NCBI GenBank assembly: GCA_018701215.1
Contig: JABIWH010000007.1
Location: 1 to 64,000, forward strand
DNA from: Rhodospirillaceae bacterium
Lineage (GTDB): Bacteria; Pseudomonadota; Alphaproteobacteria; GCA-2731375
Direction of reading: 5' to 3'
DNA length: 64,000 nucleotides
Positions 51,312 to 59,687 of the stretch are shown in pieces. Below the pieces are notes generated by a model that ran no database searches, was not told the DNA's origin, and saw only the letters and a program-made list of their open reading frames with translations. The position numbers and the translations under genes are program-made. Each line of letters begins with the position of its first letter. The first letter of the stretch is position 1.

Positions 51312-52142
51312 CTACGGCAAATAGCCAAAACGTTTCATTTGCTCGTGATGGGCGGCGACCACCGCGTCCACTTGCGCCGTTGAGAGGACAGAGGGCCATT
51401 GCCCGGATTTGCCGGAACGGAAAAATGCCTTGGAATTCGCGCTGCGCTCGCGAAAACCGCCCTTGACCTCCTGGGCCCGGAGCACCTTGAAGGATGAAAA
51501 ACGGATCGCCTTGTCCAGGCGGGCCTTGGGCGGCTGCAGGCCTAGAAATTCCGCCGCCCGGCGAAACGTCCGCTGCGGTTTGGCGCTCATATCCTCATAG
51601 CGCAGATAGATCAGACGTTCATTCTCGGCCGCCGTCCAGGATGCCACATGCTGCGACCAGGTGCCGTAAAACTCAAAGGCGCTGGCTTCCGTGCTTGGGG
51701 TTCCGGCGTTGGGGTCGGCCAGCATGGCGATGGCGTCATCAAGGCTCAGACCAAAATGGTCGGCCAGGGAAATCACCATATCGAGGGGATTGCGCATGAT
51801 ATAAATGGCGCCCAGAGTGTGCGCCATGCTGACCAGCGGGACGCCATGGGCCTCACCCAACAGGTTATGGGTCTTGGCGAACACCGTATCGGGATGCGCC
51901 TCTGTAAAGGCCTGGTGCACCAAGGGGCGCAGGGCGGCGACCTCCTCCACCGCCATGTCGATGGGTTTCCGGCCCTGAGCGACATGGGCGTACCAGTGCG
52001 CCTGGGAATCGCCGAGGCAGAATTGGTCAAGCTGATTGATCTCCGCCGGCTGGGCCGGGTTACGCAGCAAATTGTGCAGGAATGCCCGCAGCCAAGTGTT
52101 GCCCGACTTGGGATAGGACGCCAGCCAAATTATTCCGCCCAT
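51312..52142 (-). CDS. PAPS-dependent sulfotransferase
   Basis: 276 residues. The 5'-phosphosulfate loop SYPKSGNTWLRAF is near the N-terminus, and the 3'-phosphate signature RNPLDMVISLADHFG lies about residue 125, with the catalytic His likely in KTHNLLG. It transfers sulfate from PAPS to a hydroxyl or amine of a small molecule or sugar. ATG 52142 (MGGIIWLASYPKSG) is used; the extension to 52184 is unconserved. It is adjacent to zur but the functions do not obviously connect. Confidence 0.88.
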   Translation of the reverse strand: MGGIIWLASYPKSGNTWLRAFLHNLLRNPAQPAEINQLDQFCLGDSQAHWYAHVAQGRKPIDMAVEEVAALRPLVHQAFTEAHPDTVFAKTHNLLGEAHGVPLVSMAHTLGAIYIMRNPLDMVISLADHFGLSLDDAIAMLADPNAGTPSTEASAFEFYGTWSQHVASWTAAENERLIYLRYEDMSAKPQRTFRRAAEFLGLQPPKARLDKAIRFSSFKVLRAQEVKGGFRERSANSKAFFRSGKSGQWPSVLSTAQVDAVVAAHHEQMKRFGYLP

Positions 52143-52162
52143 GCAACAACCCGCCAATGGCG

Positions 52163-52714
52163 CTAGTTTTGGCAATCGGCGCAACGGCCGCGCAGCTCGA
52201 CGGTTTCATCCGCGATGGCAAAGCCGGTTCGCCCGGCCAAATGGCTGATGGCCCCGTCCAATTGGCCGTCGCGCACCTCAACAGCGGCGCCGCAGTCCTG
52301 GCAAATCAGGAAATGCGCCGGATGCTGGCCATCGCCATCACGATCACTGTCATCGCTGGCGTTGGCGTGACCGCAACCGATAAACGCCTGCAAACTGTCC
52401 AGGCGGTGCACCAGACCCTGGGCACAGAGAAAATCCAGGGCGCGGTAGACCGTGGGCGGGGCCACGCGGCCCCGTTCATCCTGCAACAGGGCCAACAGAT
52501 CGTAGGCGCCCACGGGCCGGTGGCTGCGCCAGACCAGTTCCAAGACCCGCCGGCGCAAGGGTGTTAGACGGCCGCCGCGCCTGGCACAGACCGCCTCCGC
52601 CCCATCCAGGGCGGCGCTGACACAGCTGGCATGATCATGACCGGGTTGGGCGAAAGGATTTTCCACCCGGTTTTCCGCCGAATTTTCCGCCGGATTTTCC
52701 AAGTTTTGTCTCAT
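52163..52714 (-). CDS. zur: Zinc uptake regulator Zur (Fur family)
   Basis: 183 residues. Fur fold: LTPLRRRVLELVWRSHRPVGAYDLLALLQ as winged helix and PPTVYRALDFLCAQGLVHRLDSLQAFIGC as the recognition wing. The C-terminal zinc site has HFLICQDCGAAVEV and GRCADC, whose CxxC pairs bind structural zinc. The N-terminus is extended and carries ENPAEN-SAEN repeats, with no assigned role. Its start (ATG 52714) overlaps the znuB stop by 4 bases. With zinc bound it represses the uptake operon. Confidence 0.92.
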   Translation of the reverse strand: MRQNLENPAENSAENRVENPFAQPGHDHASCVSAALDGAEAVCARRGGRLTPLRRRVLELVWRSHRPVGAYDLLALLQDERGRVAPPTVYRALDFLCAQGLVHRLDSLQAFIGCGHANASDDSDRDGDGQHPAHFLICQDCGAAVEVRDGQLDGAISHLAGRTGFAIADETVELRGRCADCQN

Positions 52715-53526
52715 TCCCCCCGCACCCCTTTCGCCCGGCCAAAGCGGCGGCCTGCAAGCAGCGACAACAGGAACAGCCCCGCCGCCGCCGCCACGATGGC
52801 CGCACCCGTTGGCAAATCCCAAATATAAGAGACCAGCAATCCCAGGATGACCGACAAGGCCCCGCACAGCGCAGCCAGCAAGGCCATGCGCTCCGGCCCC
52901 GTGGCCAGCCGCCGTGCCGTAGCGGCAGGGATAATCAGCAGCGATATGACCATCAAAATGCCCACCACCTTCATCCCGATGGCGATGACGACGGCCATCA
53001 AAAGGGTAAAAATCAATTTCAAGCGGCCCGTCGCCAGGCCTTCGACACGGGCCAGGTCCTCATCAATGGTCGCCGATAGCAAAGGCCGCCAAAATACCAG
53101 CAAAACTGCCAGGACCGCCGCCATCAGACCGTAAATGACCAAGACATCCGCTTGGCTCAAGGCCAGAATATCGCCGAACAGATAGCTCATCAGATCAACT
53201 CGCAAGCCCTCCATCAAGGCCAGGGCCAAAAGTCCCAGGGCCAGGGAAGCATGCGCCAAGATACCCAACAAAGTATCCGATGCCACGAGTTGGCTGCGAT
53301 CCAGGGCCAGAAAGCCCAGGGCCATCAACAGGCACAACACCGCAATGCCTAAATCCGCTGGCAAGCCCAGGGCTAGACCCAATGCCACCCCCAGCAGGGC
53401 GGAGTGCGCCAGCGCGGCACCGAAATAGACCATGCGGCGCCAAATCACGAAGCAACCCAGTGGGCCAGCGACACCGGCGACGCCAAGACCGCCCAACAGG
53501 GCGCGCAGCATGAAATCCTCAATCAT
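52711..53526 (-). CDS. znuB: Zinc ABC transporter permease ZnuB
   Basis: 271 residues, eight or nine hydrophobic helices; GPLGCFVIWRRMVYFGAALAHSALLGVALG and SYLFGDILALSQADVL are characteristic of the ABC-3 zinc/manganese permease family. ATG 53526 (MIEDFMLRALLGG) overlaps the znuC end by 8 bases; the long frame to 53733 lies over the znuC tail and is spurious. Works with ZnuC and a periplasmic ZnuA, which is not in this window. Confidence 0.93.
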   Translation of the reverse strand: MIEDFMLRALLGGLGVAGVAGPLGCFVIWRRMVYFGAALAHSALLGVALGLALGLPADLGIAVLCLLMALGFLALDRSQLVASDTLLGILAHASLALGLLALALMEGLRVDLMSYLFGDILALSQADVLVIYGLMAAVLAVLLVFWRPLLSATIDEDLARVEGLATGRLKLIFTLLMAVVIAIGMKVVGILMVISLLIIPAATARRLATGPERMALLAALCGALSVILGLLVSYIWDLPTGAAIVAAAAGLFLLSLLAGRRFGRAKGVRGE

Positions 53527-54403
53527 GCCCATTCCCGCTATGATCGTGCCCGCCATGATCGTCCGCGCCATGATCGTCCGCGCCATGATTGTGCCCGCAA
53601 TGGCCATCTTGCAGGGGAATGACATCGCCGTGGGCGTCGTGGTCATGGTCGTGATGATGATGATAGAGCGCCAGGCGGTCCGCCACAGCCGCACCGAACA
53701 GGGCCCGAAACTCCGGATCACCGACAACGGCATCGGGCCGGCCCGTACAGCAAATATGGTGGTTCAGGCAGATCACCCGGTCCGTCGCCGCCATCACCAC
53801 ATGCAGATCATGGGAAATCAACAATACCCCGCAATTGTAACGATCGCGGACATTTTCGATCAACCCATACAGCTGCCCCTGCCCGGCCACATCGACGCCG
53901 CTCATGGGCTCGTCCAAAACCAGGAAATCGGGTTTTCGCAGCAGTGCCCGGGCCAACATGGCGCGGTGCAGTTCGCCGCCGGAAAAACTGGCGACCTGTG
54001 CGCCCAGGCGGTCCGGCAGACCGACCTCTTCCAGGGTCGTAACCAATTCGGCCTCCGCCGCCCTGCCGCCTAGGGTCAAAAAACGCCGTAACGTCAACGG
54101 CATGGCCGGATCAATCTTGATTTCCTGGGGCACATAGCCATGGCGCAGATGCGCCGCCCGCCAGACCCGTCCGGCCTCTGGCTGCAGCAAACCCAGCAAT
54201 ATGCGGGCCAGTGTCGATTTGCCCGAGCCATTCAAGCCGATCAGGGTCACGATTTCTCCCCGGTTCACGGTCAAATCAACTCCGGAAAGTATCTGCCGCC
54301 CCAAAAAGCTCATCCCCACGCCCTCGGCGGCCACGAGAGTAGCTTGGTCCCGGACTTCGCTGACGACGGCGCCGGGGGCGTCGGGCGGTGACTGAATATT
54401 CAT
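53519..54403 (-). CDS. znuC: Zinc ABC transporter ATPase ZnuC with His-rich tail
   Basis: 294 residues. Walker A GLNGSGKST, the Q-loop in VPQEIK, signature FSGGELHRAM, Walker B DFLVLDEPMSGVD and the H-loop LLISHDLH. The last 45 residues are a His/Asp-rich tail (HHHHDHDHDAHGD, CGHNHGADDHG) that likely binds zinc; it is coded in part by 15-bp tandem DNA units near 53525-53590. The start ATG 54403 lacks a ribosome site but fits a leaderless transcript. It heads the znuC-znuB-zur operon. Confidence 0.93.
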   Translation of the reverse strand: MNIQSPPDAPGAVVSEVRDQATLVAAEGVGMSFLGRQILSGVDLTVNRGEIVTLIGLNGSGKSTLARILLGLLQPEAGRVWRAAHLRHGYVPQEIKIDPAMPLTLRRFLTLGGRAAEAELVTTLEEVGLPDRLGAQVASFSGGELHRAMLARALLRKPDFLVLDEPMSGVDVAGQGQLYGLIENVRDRYNCGVLLISHDLHVVMAATDRVICLNHHICCTGRPDAVVGDPEFRALFGAAVADRLALYHHHHDHDHDAHGDVIPLQDGHCGHNHGADDHGADDHGGHDHSGNGHD

Positions 54404-54430
54404 TTTGTTATGTTATATCATTTTATTCCA
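54404..54430 (-). promoter_or_regulatory. Candidate Zur box and leaderless promoter of znuC
   Basis: ATGTTATATCAT (54410-54421) is close to the Zur core ATGTTAT-ATAACAT and is an imperfect palindrome. On the minus strand TATAAC (54412-54417) is a good -10, ending 8 bases before the znuC ATG, so transcription would start within about two bases of the codon. Zur would block the promoter directly. Reading seen, binding inferred. Confidence 0.6.
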
Positions 54431-54570
54431 GCTGCCCAGACGTTTGCCACCGACCTGCCGTCAACCCGCCGCCGATCCCTCCACAAAACCCCGCCGACTT
54501 GATCGAAGTCATGGTGAAAAAAGCGGCCCGGACCTATGAATTCTTAACTGTAGCAAGTGTGTATGTGGTC

Positions 54571-54891
54571 ATGGTCAAAGTAACTTATATCGAAAGCAAC
54601 GGCGTGGAACGGGTGACCGCATTACGCCTGGGACAGACCCTGATGGACGGCGCCATCGACAACGAGGTCGAGGGTGTAATGGCGGAATGCGGCGGCCTTT
54701 GCGCCTGTTCGACCTGTCATGTTTACGTTGAAGACGCCTGGTTACAGGCCTGTGGCGAACCGTCCGAATTGGAGGAAGGCATGCTGGATTTCGCCGCGGA
54801 TCTGCGAGCCAACAGCCGGCTGTCCTGTCAAATTCAAATCACCGAGGCCATGGATGGCATGGTCGTGCGTGTGCCGGAGCGGCAGTACTAG
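54571..54891 (+). CDS. 2Fe-2S ferredoxin (adrenodoxin type)
   Basis: 106 residues. The four cluster ligands are in ECGGLCACSTCHVYV (CxxxxxCxxC) plus the distal Cys in LSCQIQ. The YIES-NGVERVTALRLGQTLMDGAI start is the usual ferredoxin fold. ATG 54571 fits the family length; no strong ribosome site is visible, and the frame reaching back to 54388 overlaps the znuC regulatory region and is not conserved. It could serve cytochrome P450 or iron-sulfur-cluster assembly. Confidence 0.87.
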   Translation: MVKVTYIESNGVERVTALRLGQTLMDGAIDNEVEGVMAECGGLCACSTCHVYVEDAWLQACGEPSELEEGMLDFAADLRANSRLSCQIQITEAMDGMVVRVPERQY

Positions 54892-54959
54892 CGAAAATCG
54901 CGCCGCATGCCATTGAAACGACACAGAAAAATGTCAAATCCAACAGCTCTCAACAGGCG

Positions 54960-55301
54960 CTAGTGATCGGCCAGATGCAGGATCTTTTCCCGCAGGCCGG
55001 TGTCATAGGCCTTGCCCGCCTCGGTCAGGATCAAGGCCATGGGAAAACTGCTTTCGATCAATGACTTACGCTCCAACGCGCGCCAAACACTTTGGTTTTT
55101 CAAGCCCGTCGCGTCAGCCGCCATGACGACGCCGGCGCCAAGGTGAAAATGATTGCCGTGGGCCTGCGGCAGGGCGGTAATCAAGGTGCCGCCGTCCTCG
55201 CGCGCCGATGACGTCTCGGGCGAAAGCGCCAATTCTTGAAATAATGTCAATGTCTTCAACTGCAGCTTGTTCAGACGCAGAGGATTTTGTTTTGGCGGCA
55301 T
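54960..55301 (-). CDS. Conserved hypothetical protein (winged-helix-like)
   Basis: 113 residues. I do not recognise a family. The predicted helices LNKLQLKTLTLFQELAL and NQSVWRALERKSLIESSF followed by strand-like PMALILTEAGKAY suggest a small winged-helix or MarR-like fold. A His-x-His pair is present (GNHFHLGAG). It lies between the ferredoxin and the OmpR-type regulator, on the opposite strand to both. Confidence 0.6.
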   Translation of the reverse strand: MPPKQNPLRLNKLQLKTLTLFQELALSPETSSAREDGGTLITALPQAHGNHFHLGAGVVMAADATGLKNQSVWRALERKSLIESSFPMALILTEAGKAYDTGLREKILHLADH

Positions 55302-55534
55302 GGAAATTCGCTCCTATATGCCATGCGAAGGGTATTGAAAGGCCCAAATTATTTGGGCCGCAAGGTTTTGTTAATCTTTGTCACTAAAAATTAACAGGAT
55401 AATTTTTCGATTCGCGGAAATGCGCCGGATCTTTTGGACGATGGGCGACCGGCTAGCAGAAGCACCGGCCACCCGTACCAACGAGATGTAATTGAGTGTC
55501 GATAGGCAAACTCGATTCTCCGAGGGAACAGCGC

Positions 55535-55879
55535 ATGCAAAAGTACTCCCTGCGTCGCGGGCAATTGGAACTATACCCAGAGCGCCACCGCGCCAGTTGG
55601 AAGGGCCGCGAAGTCTCCCTGACGTTGCGCGAATACGCCATTGTCGAGCGGCTGGCAAGACAACCCGGAGAAGATTTACAATATCGAAACCTATATGATT
55701 TAGTGCGCGGCTCCGGCTTCTCCGCCGGTGTTGGAACGGATGGCTATCAAGTCAATGTGCGCGCCTTCATCAAACGTATTCGGCGCAAGTTCCGCGATAT
55801 AGACCCGAACTTCAACGCCATCGAGAATTACCCCCGATTCGGCTACCGCTGGCGTCCAGGCCGGGGTCCAAGGCCGTAA
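55535..55879 (+). CDS. Stand-alone OmpR/PhoB-type DNA-binding protein
   Basis: 114 residues. Only the C-terminal winged helix of OmpR-type response regulators is present: KGREVSLTLREYAIVERLARQPGE, the RNLYDLVRG helix, VNVRAFIKRIRRKF and the beta hairpin GYRWRPG. There is no receiver domain, so control by phosphorylation at this gene is not possible. GAGGGA 8 bases upstream supports ATG 55535; GTG 55496 is an alternative. Partner kinase unknown. Confidence 0.85.
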   Translation: MQKYSLRRGQLELYPERHRASWKGREVSLTLREYAIVERLARQPGEDLQYRNLYDLVRGSGFSAGVGTDGYQVNVRAFIKRIRRKFRDIDPNFNAIENYPRFGYRWRPGRGPRP

Positions 55880-56149
55880 CTTCGCACCTAGTCAGACGCC
55901 CAAGCCTTCTTCACGGTCATTGACGTCGGCAATATCAGCTTTTAGGTAAATATGAAAATAATTCAATTTATCTTTTACATCAACAGGTTAAATATTTTTC
56001 TTATGGTGACGCATTAAATTTATCGAACATATCCGCAAACTGGACCGGATTACAAATGGCCCTGAAATTGTCACAATTTTGCCCACCCAATGCCTCCGTT
56101 CGCGGCGCTTAATAGATCCTGCGCCGGTCAACTTATTGAGGGCAAAAAG
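55880..56149. other. Intergenic, AT-rich, no gene supported
   Basis: The 270 bases hold an AT-rich middle (about 55940-56030) with TTATCTTTTACAT and TTAAATATTTTT runs and no complete coding signal. GAGGG at 56138 and TTG 56150 belong to the following gene. Confidence 0.4.
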
Positions 56150-56737
56150 TTGAAACACGAAAAGCACTACAGCAGTACACTAAGCCGTTTCACCGGCCTG
56201 CAACATTGCGATATGCGCGCCATGTTCTCTTCAGGCTCCCCTGCTTCCCCGAAAACCCGTACTAACATTTTGGCTGACGGCCCCGGCACGGCGGACCATC
56301 TGCTTGCCGACGGCAATCTGCTTGATGAACTGCAGGCGCTGTTCAGCCGCCTGGGTGCGGCGAAAATTCTGTTGACCATGTACCTGGTGGAATTCGGCGG
56401 CCTGCCCGAGCCTCTGGCCAAGCCGCTGTTGCAAGAGGCCGCGGGCAGCTGCGCTATATTGCGCCGGCCCACGCCGGGCCATCATCTGGTGATCTACCTG
56501 GGCCCTGAACCCTCGGAAGAGGCGGGCGGATTTCTCGGCCGGCTGCGCCGCGGCCTGACCACCCTGACGCCATCCACCGGGGCCAATCGCACCGGGGCCA
56601 ATCACGCCCGGGCCGAATGCGCCTGGGCCGAGGTCAGGGCGCTGCGGCGCTGCAATCACGACGTCACCGAGCCGATGCATTTGCTGCTCGACCTGAACGC
56701 CGCCACGCCCAGGGTATTGGGCATAACGGACTGGTAA
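56150..56737 (+). CDS. Hypothetical protein
   Basis: 195 residues from TTG 56150, with GAGGG 8 bases upstream (ATG 56213 and ATG 56090 are alternatives). I do not recognise it. A helical stretch LDELQALFSRLGAAKILLTMYLVEFGGLPEPLAKPLLQEA is followed by a beta-like part (HHLVIYLGPEPSEEAGG) and a repeated GANRTGANHARAE insertion. The base composition matches its neighbours. Could be a small ligand- or protein-binding domain; no evidence. Confidence 0.5.
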   Translation: MKHEKHYSSTLSRFTGLQHCDMRAMFSSGSPASPKTRTNILADGPGTADHLLADGNLLDELQALFSRLGAAKILLTMYLVEFGGLPEPLAKPLLQEAAGSCAILRRPTPGHHLVIYLGPEPSEEAGGFLGRLRRGLTTLTPSTGANRTGANHARAECAWAEVRALRRCNHDVTEPMHLLLDLNAATPRVLGITDW

Positions 56738-56836
56738 CACCGACCACACTTAATCTGGGGCATTTGCCCCCGACAGCCCGCATCCGCTATGGTCATCCAA
56801 GAACTAGTAACTTGGGTAACATAGAGGAGAGACGCC

Positions 56837-58003
56837 ATGGGACCGTTGGCGGGAATGAAGATCGTTGAATTGGCTGGCATCGGACCGGTGCCGTTTTGCT
56901 CCACCTTGCTATCGGACATGGGCGCGCAGGTTATCCGTGTCGACCGCACCGCGCCCTCGGGCCTGGGGATTTCGGGCAAAAACCCAGCCTTCGACGTCCT
57001 CGGCCGTGGCCGGCAATCGATTTCCGTCGATCTGAAAAATCCCGATGGTGTCGAAACCGTCCTGCGCCTGGTGGAAAGCGCCGATGCCCTGGTCGAAGGC
57101 TTCCGTCCCGGCGTCACCGAACGTCTGGGCCTTGGACCCGACGTTTGCATGGCCCGCAATGAAAAGCTGGTCTATGGCCGCATGACGGGCTGGGGCCAGG
57201 ACGGACCCGTAAGCCATGCCGCCGGCCACGACATCAACTACATCGCCCTCTCGGGTGTGCTGTATTCCTGCGGCACCAAGGACAGCGGTCCGGTGCCGCC
57301 CCTGAACCTGACCGGCGATTTCGGCGGCGGGGCGATGTTCCTGGCCTTTGGCGTCATGGCGGCGCTGTGGGAGGCGCAACGGTCGGGCAAGGGCCAGGTG
57401 GTCGATACCTCCATGCTGGAAGGCTCCGCCTATCTGATGCTGCCGATCTACGGCATGCATGGTTCGGGCTTCTGGACCGATGACCGGGGCACAAATATCC
57501 TCGATACCGGGGCGCCGTTCTATGGCACCTACGAGACCTCGGACGGCAAATATGTCTCGATTGGCTCCATCGAGCCGAAATTCTATGACGAATTGCTGGA
57601 AAAAACCGGCATGGACAAGATGAACCTGCCGCCGCAGATGGACCAGGACAGCTGGCCGCAGGTGAAGGAAATCTATGCCGAGGTCTTCAAGACCAAAACC
57701 CGGGACGAATGGTGCCAGATCATGGAGGGCTCGGACATCTGTTTCGCCCCCGTTTTGTCCATGACGGAGGCACCCAGCCATCCCCAAAACACCGCGCGCG
57801 ACAGCTTTGTAGAGGTTTCCGGCGTGACCCAACCGGGCCCGGCGCCGAAATTCTCCCGCACCCAGGCCGGCGTGCAAGGGCCGCCACCATCCCTGGGCCA
57901 GGACACCAAGGAAGGTCTGACCGATTGGGGCTTCTCCGATGACGAGATCGGCGCCTTGTTGGCCTCGGGCGCCGTGGTTCAGATGGAACCCTACAAGGGC
58001 TAG
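56837..58003 (+). CDS. CaiB/BaiF-family protein, alpha-methylacyl-CoA racemase-like
   Basis: 388 residues. Family III CoA-transferase fold beginning GPLAGMKIVELAGIGPVPFCSTLLSDMGAQVIRVD. It contains the catalytic base segments GWGQDGPVSHAAGHDINYIALSG (His), NLTGDFGGGAMFLAFG (Asp) and IGSIEPKFYDELL (Glu), the layout of alpha-methylacyl-CoA racemase rather than formyl-CoA transferase. It epimerises 2-methyl-branched acyl-CoAs. GAGGAGAGA precedes ATG 56837. It heads a series with two carboxyltransferases and an SDR. Confidence 0.88.
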   Translation: MGPLAGMKIVELAGIGPVPFCSTLLSDMGAQVIRVDRTAPSGLGISGKNPAFDVLGRGRQSISVDLKNPDGVETVLRLVESADALVEGFRPGVTERLGLGPDVCMARNEKLVYGRMTGWGQDGPVSHAAGHDINYIALSGVLYSCGTKDSGPVPPLNLTGDFGGGAMFLAFGVMAALWEAQRSGKGQVVDTSMLEGSAYLMLPIYGMHGSGFWTDDRGTNILDTGAPFYGTYETSDGKYVSIGSIEPKFYDELLEKTGMDKMNLPPQMDQDSWPQVKEIYAEVFKTKTRDEWCQIMEGSDICFAPVLSMTEAPSHPQNTARDSFVEVSGVTQPGPAPKFSRTQAGVQGPPPSLGQDTKEGLTDWGFSDDEIGALLASGAVVQMEPYKG

Positions 58004-58087
58004 ATCCTAACGATACGGCTGCCGCCCGCTTGGTTGGAGTCCGGGTGGGCGGCAGCCTCTATCTTTTTGAGCTATCGGGAGCAAGGC

Positions 58088-59668
58088 ATGAGCACGGGCG
58101 GAGAAGACAGCAACGGGCAGGAGCTGTTGCGGAACATCGAGGATGCCCGCCGCAATGTGCTGGACGAGGGCCGGCCCGAGGCCGTTGCCAAACAGCATAA
58201 GTATGGCAAATACACAGCGCGCGAGCGGATCACCAAGCTGTGTGACGCTGACAGCTTCCACGAATTCGGCTCTCTGGTGGAACCCTTGCGCGATACCGGT
58301 TTCAACAAGGACTTAGACGCGCCCGCCGACGGCATCATCATTGGCAGCGGCCTGATCGACGGCCGGCCCGCCGCTATTCTGTCGCACGACTACACCGTGC
58401 TGGGCGGCAGCACGGGTCGGCATGGCTCCTACAAGGCAAACCGGGGCATTACCAAGGCGACCGACGACGGTGTCCCCTTGGTAGCCTTGCTAGAGGGCGG
58501 CGGCCACCGCATTCAGGACGGTCAGGACAGCCGCCACTTCGCCTCCGGCTCACCGATCTTTCAATACCTGGCCCGCAACTCCGGCTGGGTGCCCCAGGCC
58601 ATGGCAATGCTGGGCCAGGGTTTCGCGGGGCCAACGAATTACGCCGCCCTGGCCGATTTCGTGGTCATGGTGCGCGGTCAAGCGACCATGGGCATGGCCG
58701 GCCCGGCCCTGGTCAAGGCGGGCCTGGGCGAGGATATCGACAAGGAGGCCCTGGGCGGCGCCAAGATGCAAACCAACCGTTACGGCATCTCGGACCTGGC
58801 CGTGGATACCGAGGACGAAGCCCTGGCCGCCGTGCAGCGGTTTCTCTCCTACCTGCCCGCCAACGCGCAACAATCTCTGCCCATCACGGCAACCGACGAT
58901 CCGGTGGGCCGGGCGGAAGAGGAATTGCTGGAAATTATTCCCGCCAACCCGCGCAAATCATACGATGTGCGCCGGATTATCGAGCTGATCTCCGACAAAG
59001 ACAGCGTGTTCGAGAAGAAACCGTCCTATGCCCGCAACATCGTTACCTCGTTCGCCTGTCTGAACGGCCGGCCCGTGGGCTTTGTCGCCAACCAGACGCG
59101 GCATCTGGCCGGCATGCTGGACGTCAAGGCGTGTGAGAAAGCCTCGCATTTCATCGGGCTCTGCGATGCCTTTGGCCTGCCCCTGGTGATGCTGATCGAC
59201 CTGCCCGGTTTCGCCATCGGCTCGGAGGCGGAAAAGTCCGGGCTGGGCCGCCGCTCCGGCCGGCTGTTTTTCGAAATGGGCCAGGCCACGGTGCCCCGCG
59301 TCTCCATCGTGCTGCGCAAGGGCTATGGCGGCGGCTACTACGCCATGGGTGGGGGGCGGGCGTACGACAATAACGCCTCCCTGGCCTGGCCGACGGCGGA
59401 GATTTGCGCCATGTCCGTGGAAGGTTCGGTTGATGTGGCCTACCGCAGGGACTACGAGGCAGCGGAAGACCCCGCCGCCCGGCGCCAGGAAATCATCGAT
59501 CTTTTCAAAAGCCAGCTCGGCGCGGTCCGCGCGGCGGAGGCCTTTGGTATCGACGAAGTGATAGACCCGCGCCAGACCCGGCGGATACTCTGCGATACCT
59601 TTGATCGCTGCCCACCCCGGCGGCCCAGCAAACTGCCGCCGCACATTCGCGCGGTTTCACCGATTTAG
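58088..59668 (+). CDS. Acyl-CoA carboxylase carboxyltransferase subunit (copy A)
   Basis: 526 residues, PccB/MccB type. KYGKYTARERITKLCDADSFHEFGS is the N-terminal half and LVMLIDLPGFAIGSEAEKSGLGRR, the acyl-CoA site with VLRKGYGGGYYAMGG, the C-terminal half. It transfers carboxyl from biotin to an acyl-CoA. ATG 58088 is chosen; an extension to 58034 is unconserved. The next gene is its near duplicate. No biotin carboxylase or biotin carrier gene is in the window, so the partner is elsewhere. Confidence 0.92.
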   Translation: MSTGGEDSNGQELLRNIEDARRNVLDEGRPEAVAKQHKYGKYTARERITKLCDADSFHEFGSLVEPLRDTGFNKDLDAPADGIIIGSGLIDGRPAAILSHDYTVLGGSTGRHGSYKANRGITKATDDGVPLVALLEGGGHRIQDGQDSRHFASGSPIFQYLARNSGWVPQAMAMLGQGFAGPTNYAALADFVVMVRGQATMGMAGPALVKAGLGEDIDKEALGGAKMQTNRYGISDLAVDTEDEALAAVQRFLSYLPANAQQSLPITATDDPVGRAEEELLEIIPANPRKSYDVRRIIELISDKDSVFEKKPSYARNIVTSFACLNGRPVGFVANQTRHLAGMLDVKACEKASHFIGLCDAFGLPLVMLIDLPGFAIGSEAEKSGLGRRSGRLFFEMGQATVPRVSIVLRKGYGGGYYAMGGGRAYDNNASLAWPTAEICAMSVEGSVDVAYRRDYEAAEDPAARRQEIIDLFKSQLGAVRAAEAFGIDEVIDPRQTRRILCDTFDRCPPRRPSKLPPHIRAVSPI

Positions 59669-59687
59669 GCCGGGTCAGGAGCAGGAT

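Noticed and set aside
53519..53600. Short tandem DNA units resembling a repeat array
   Set aside because: Units of about 15 bp without spacers of constant length, in frame inside znuC; not a CRISPR array.
53432..54073. 213-codon plus-strand open frame
   Set aside because: It lies antisense to znuC/znuB and its Ile/Met repeats derive from the DNA repeat that codes the His-rich tail.
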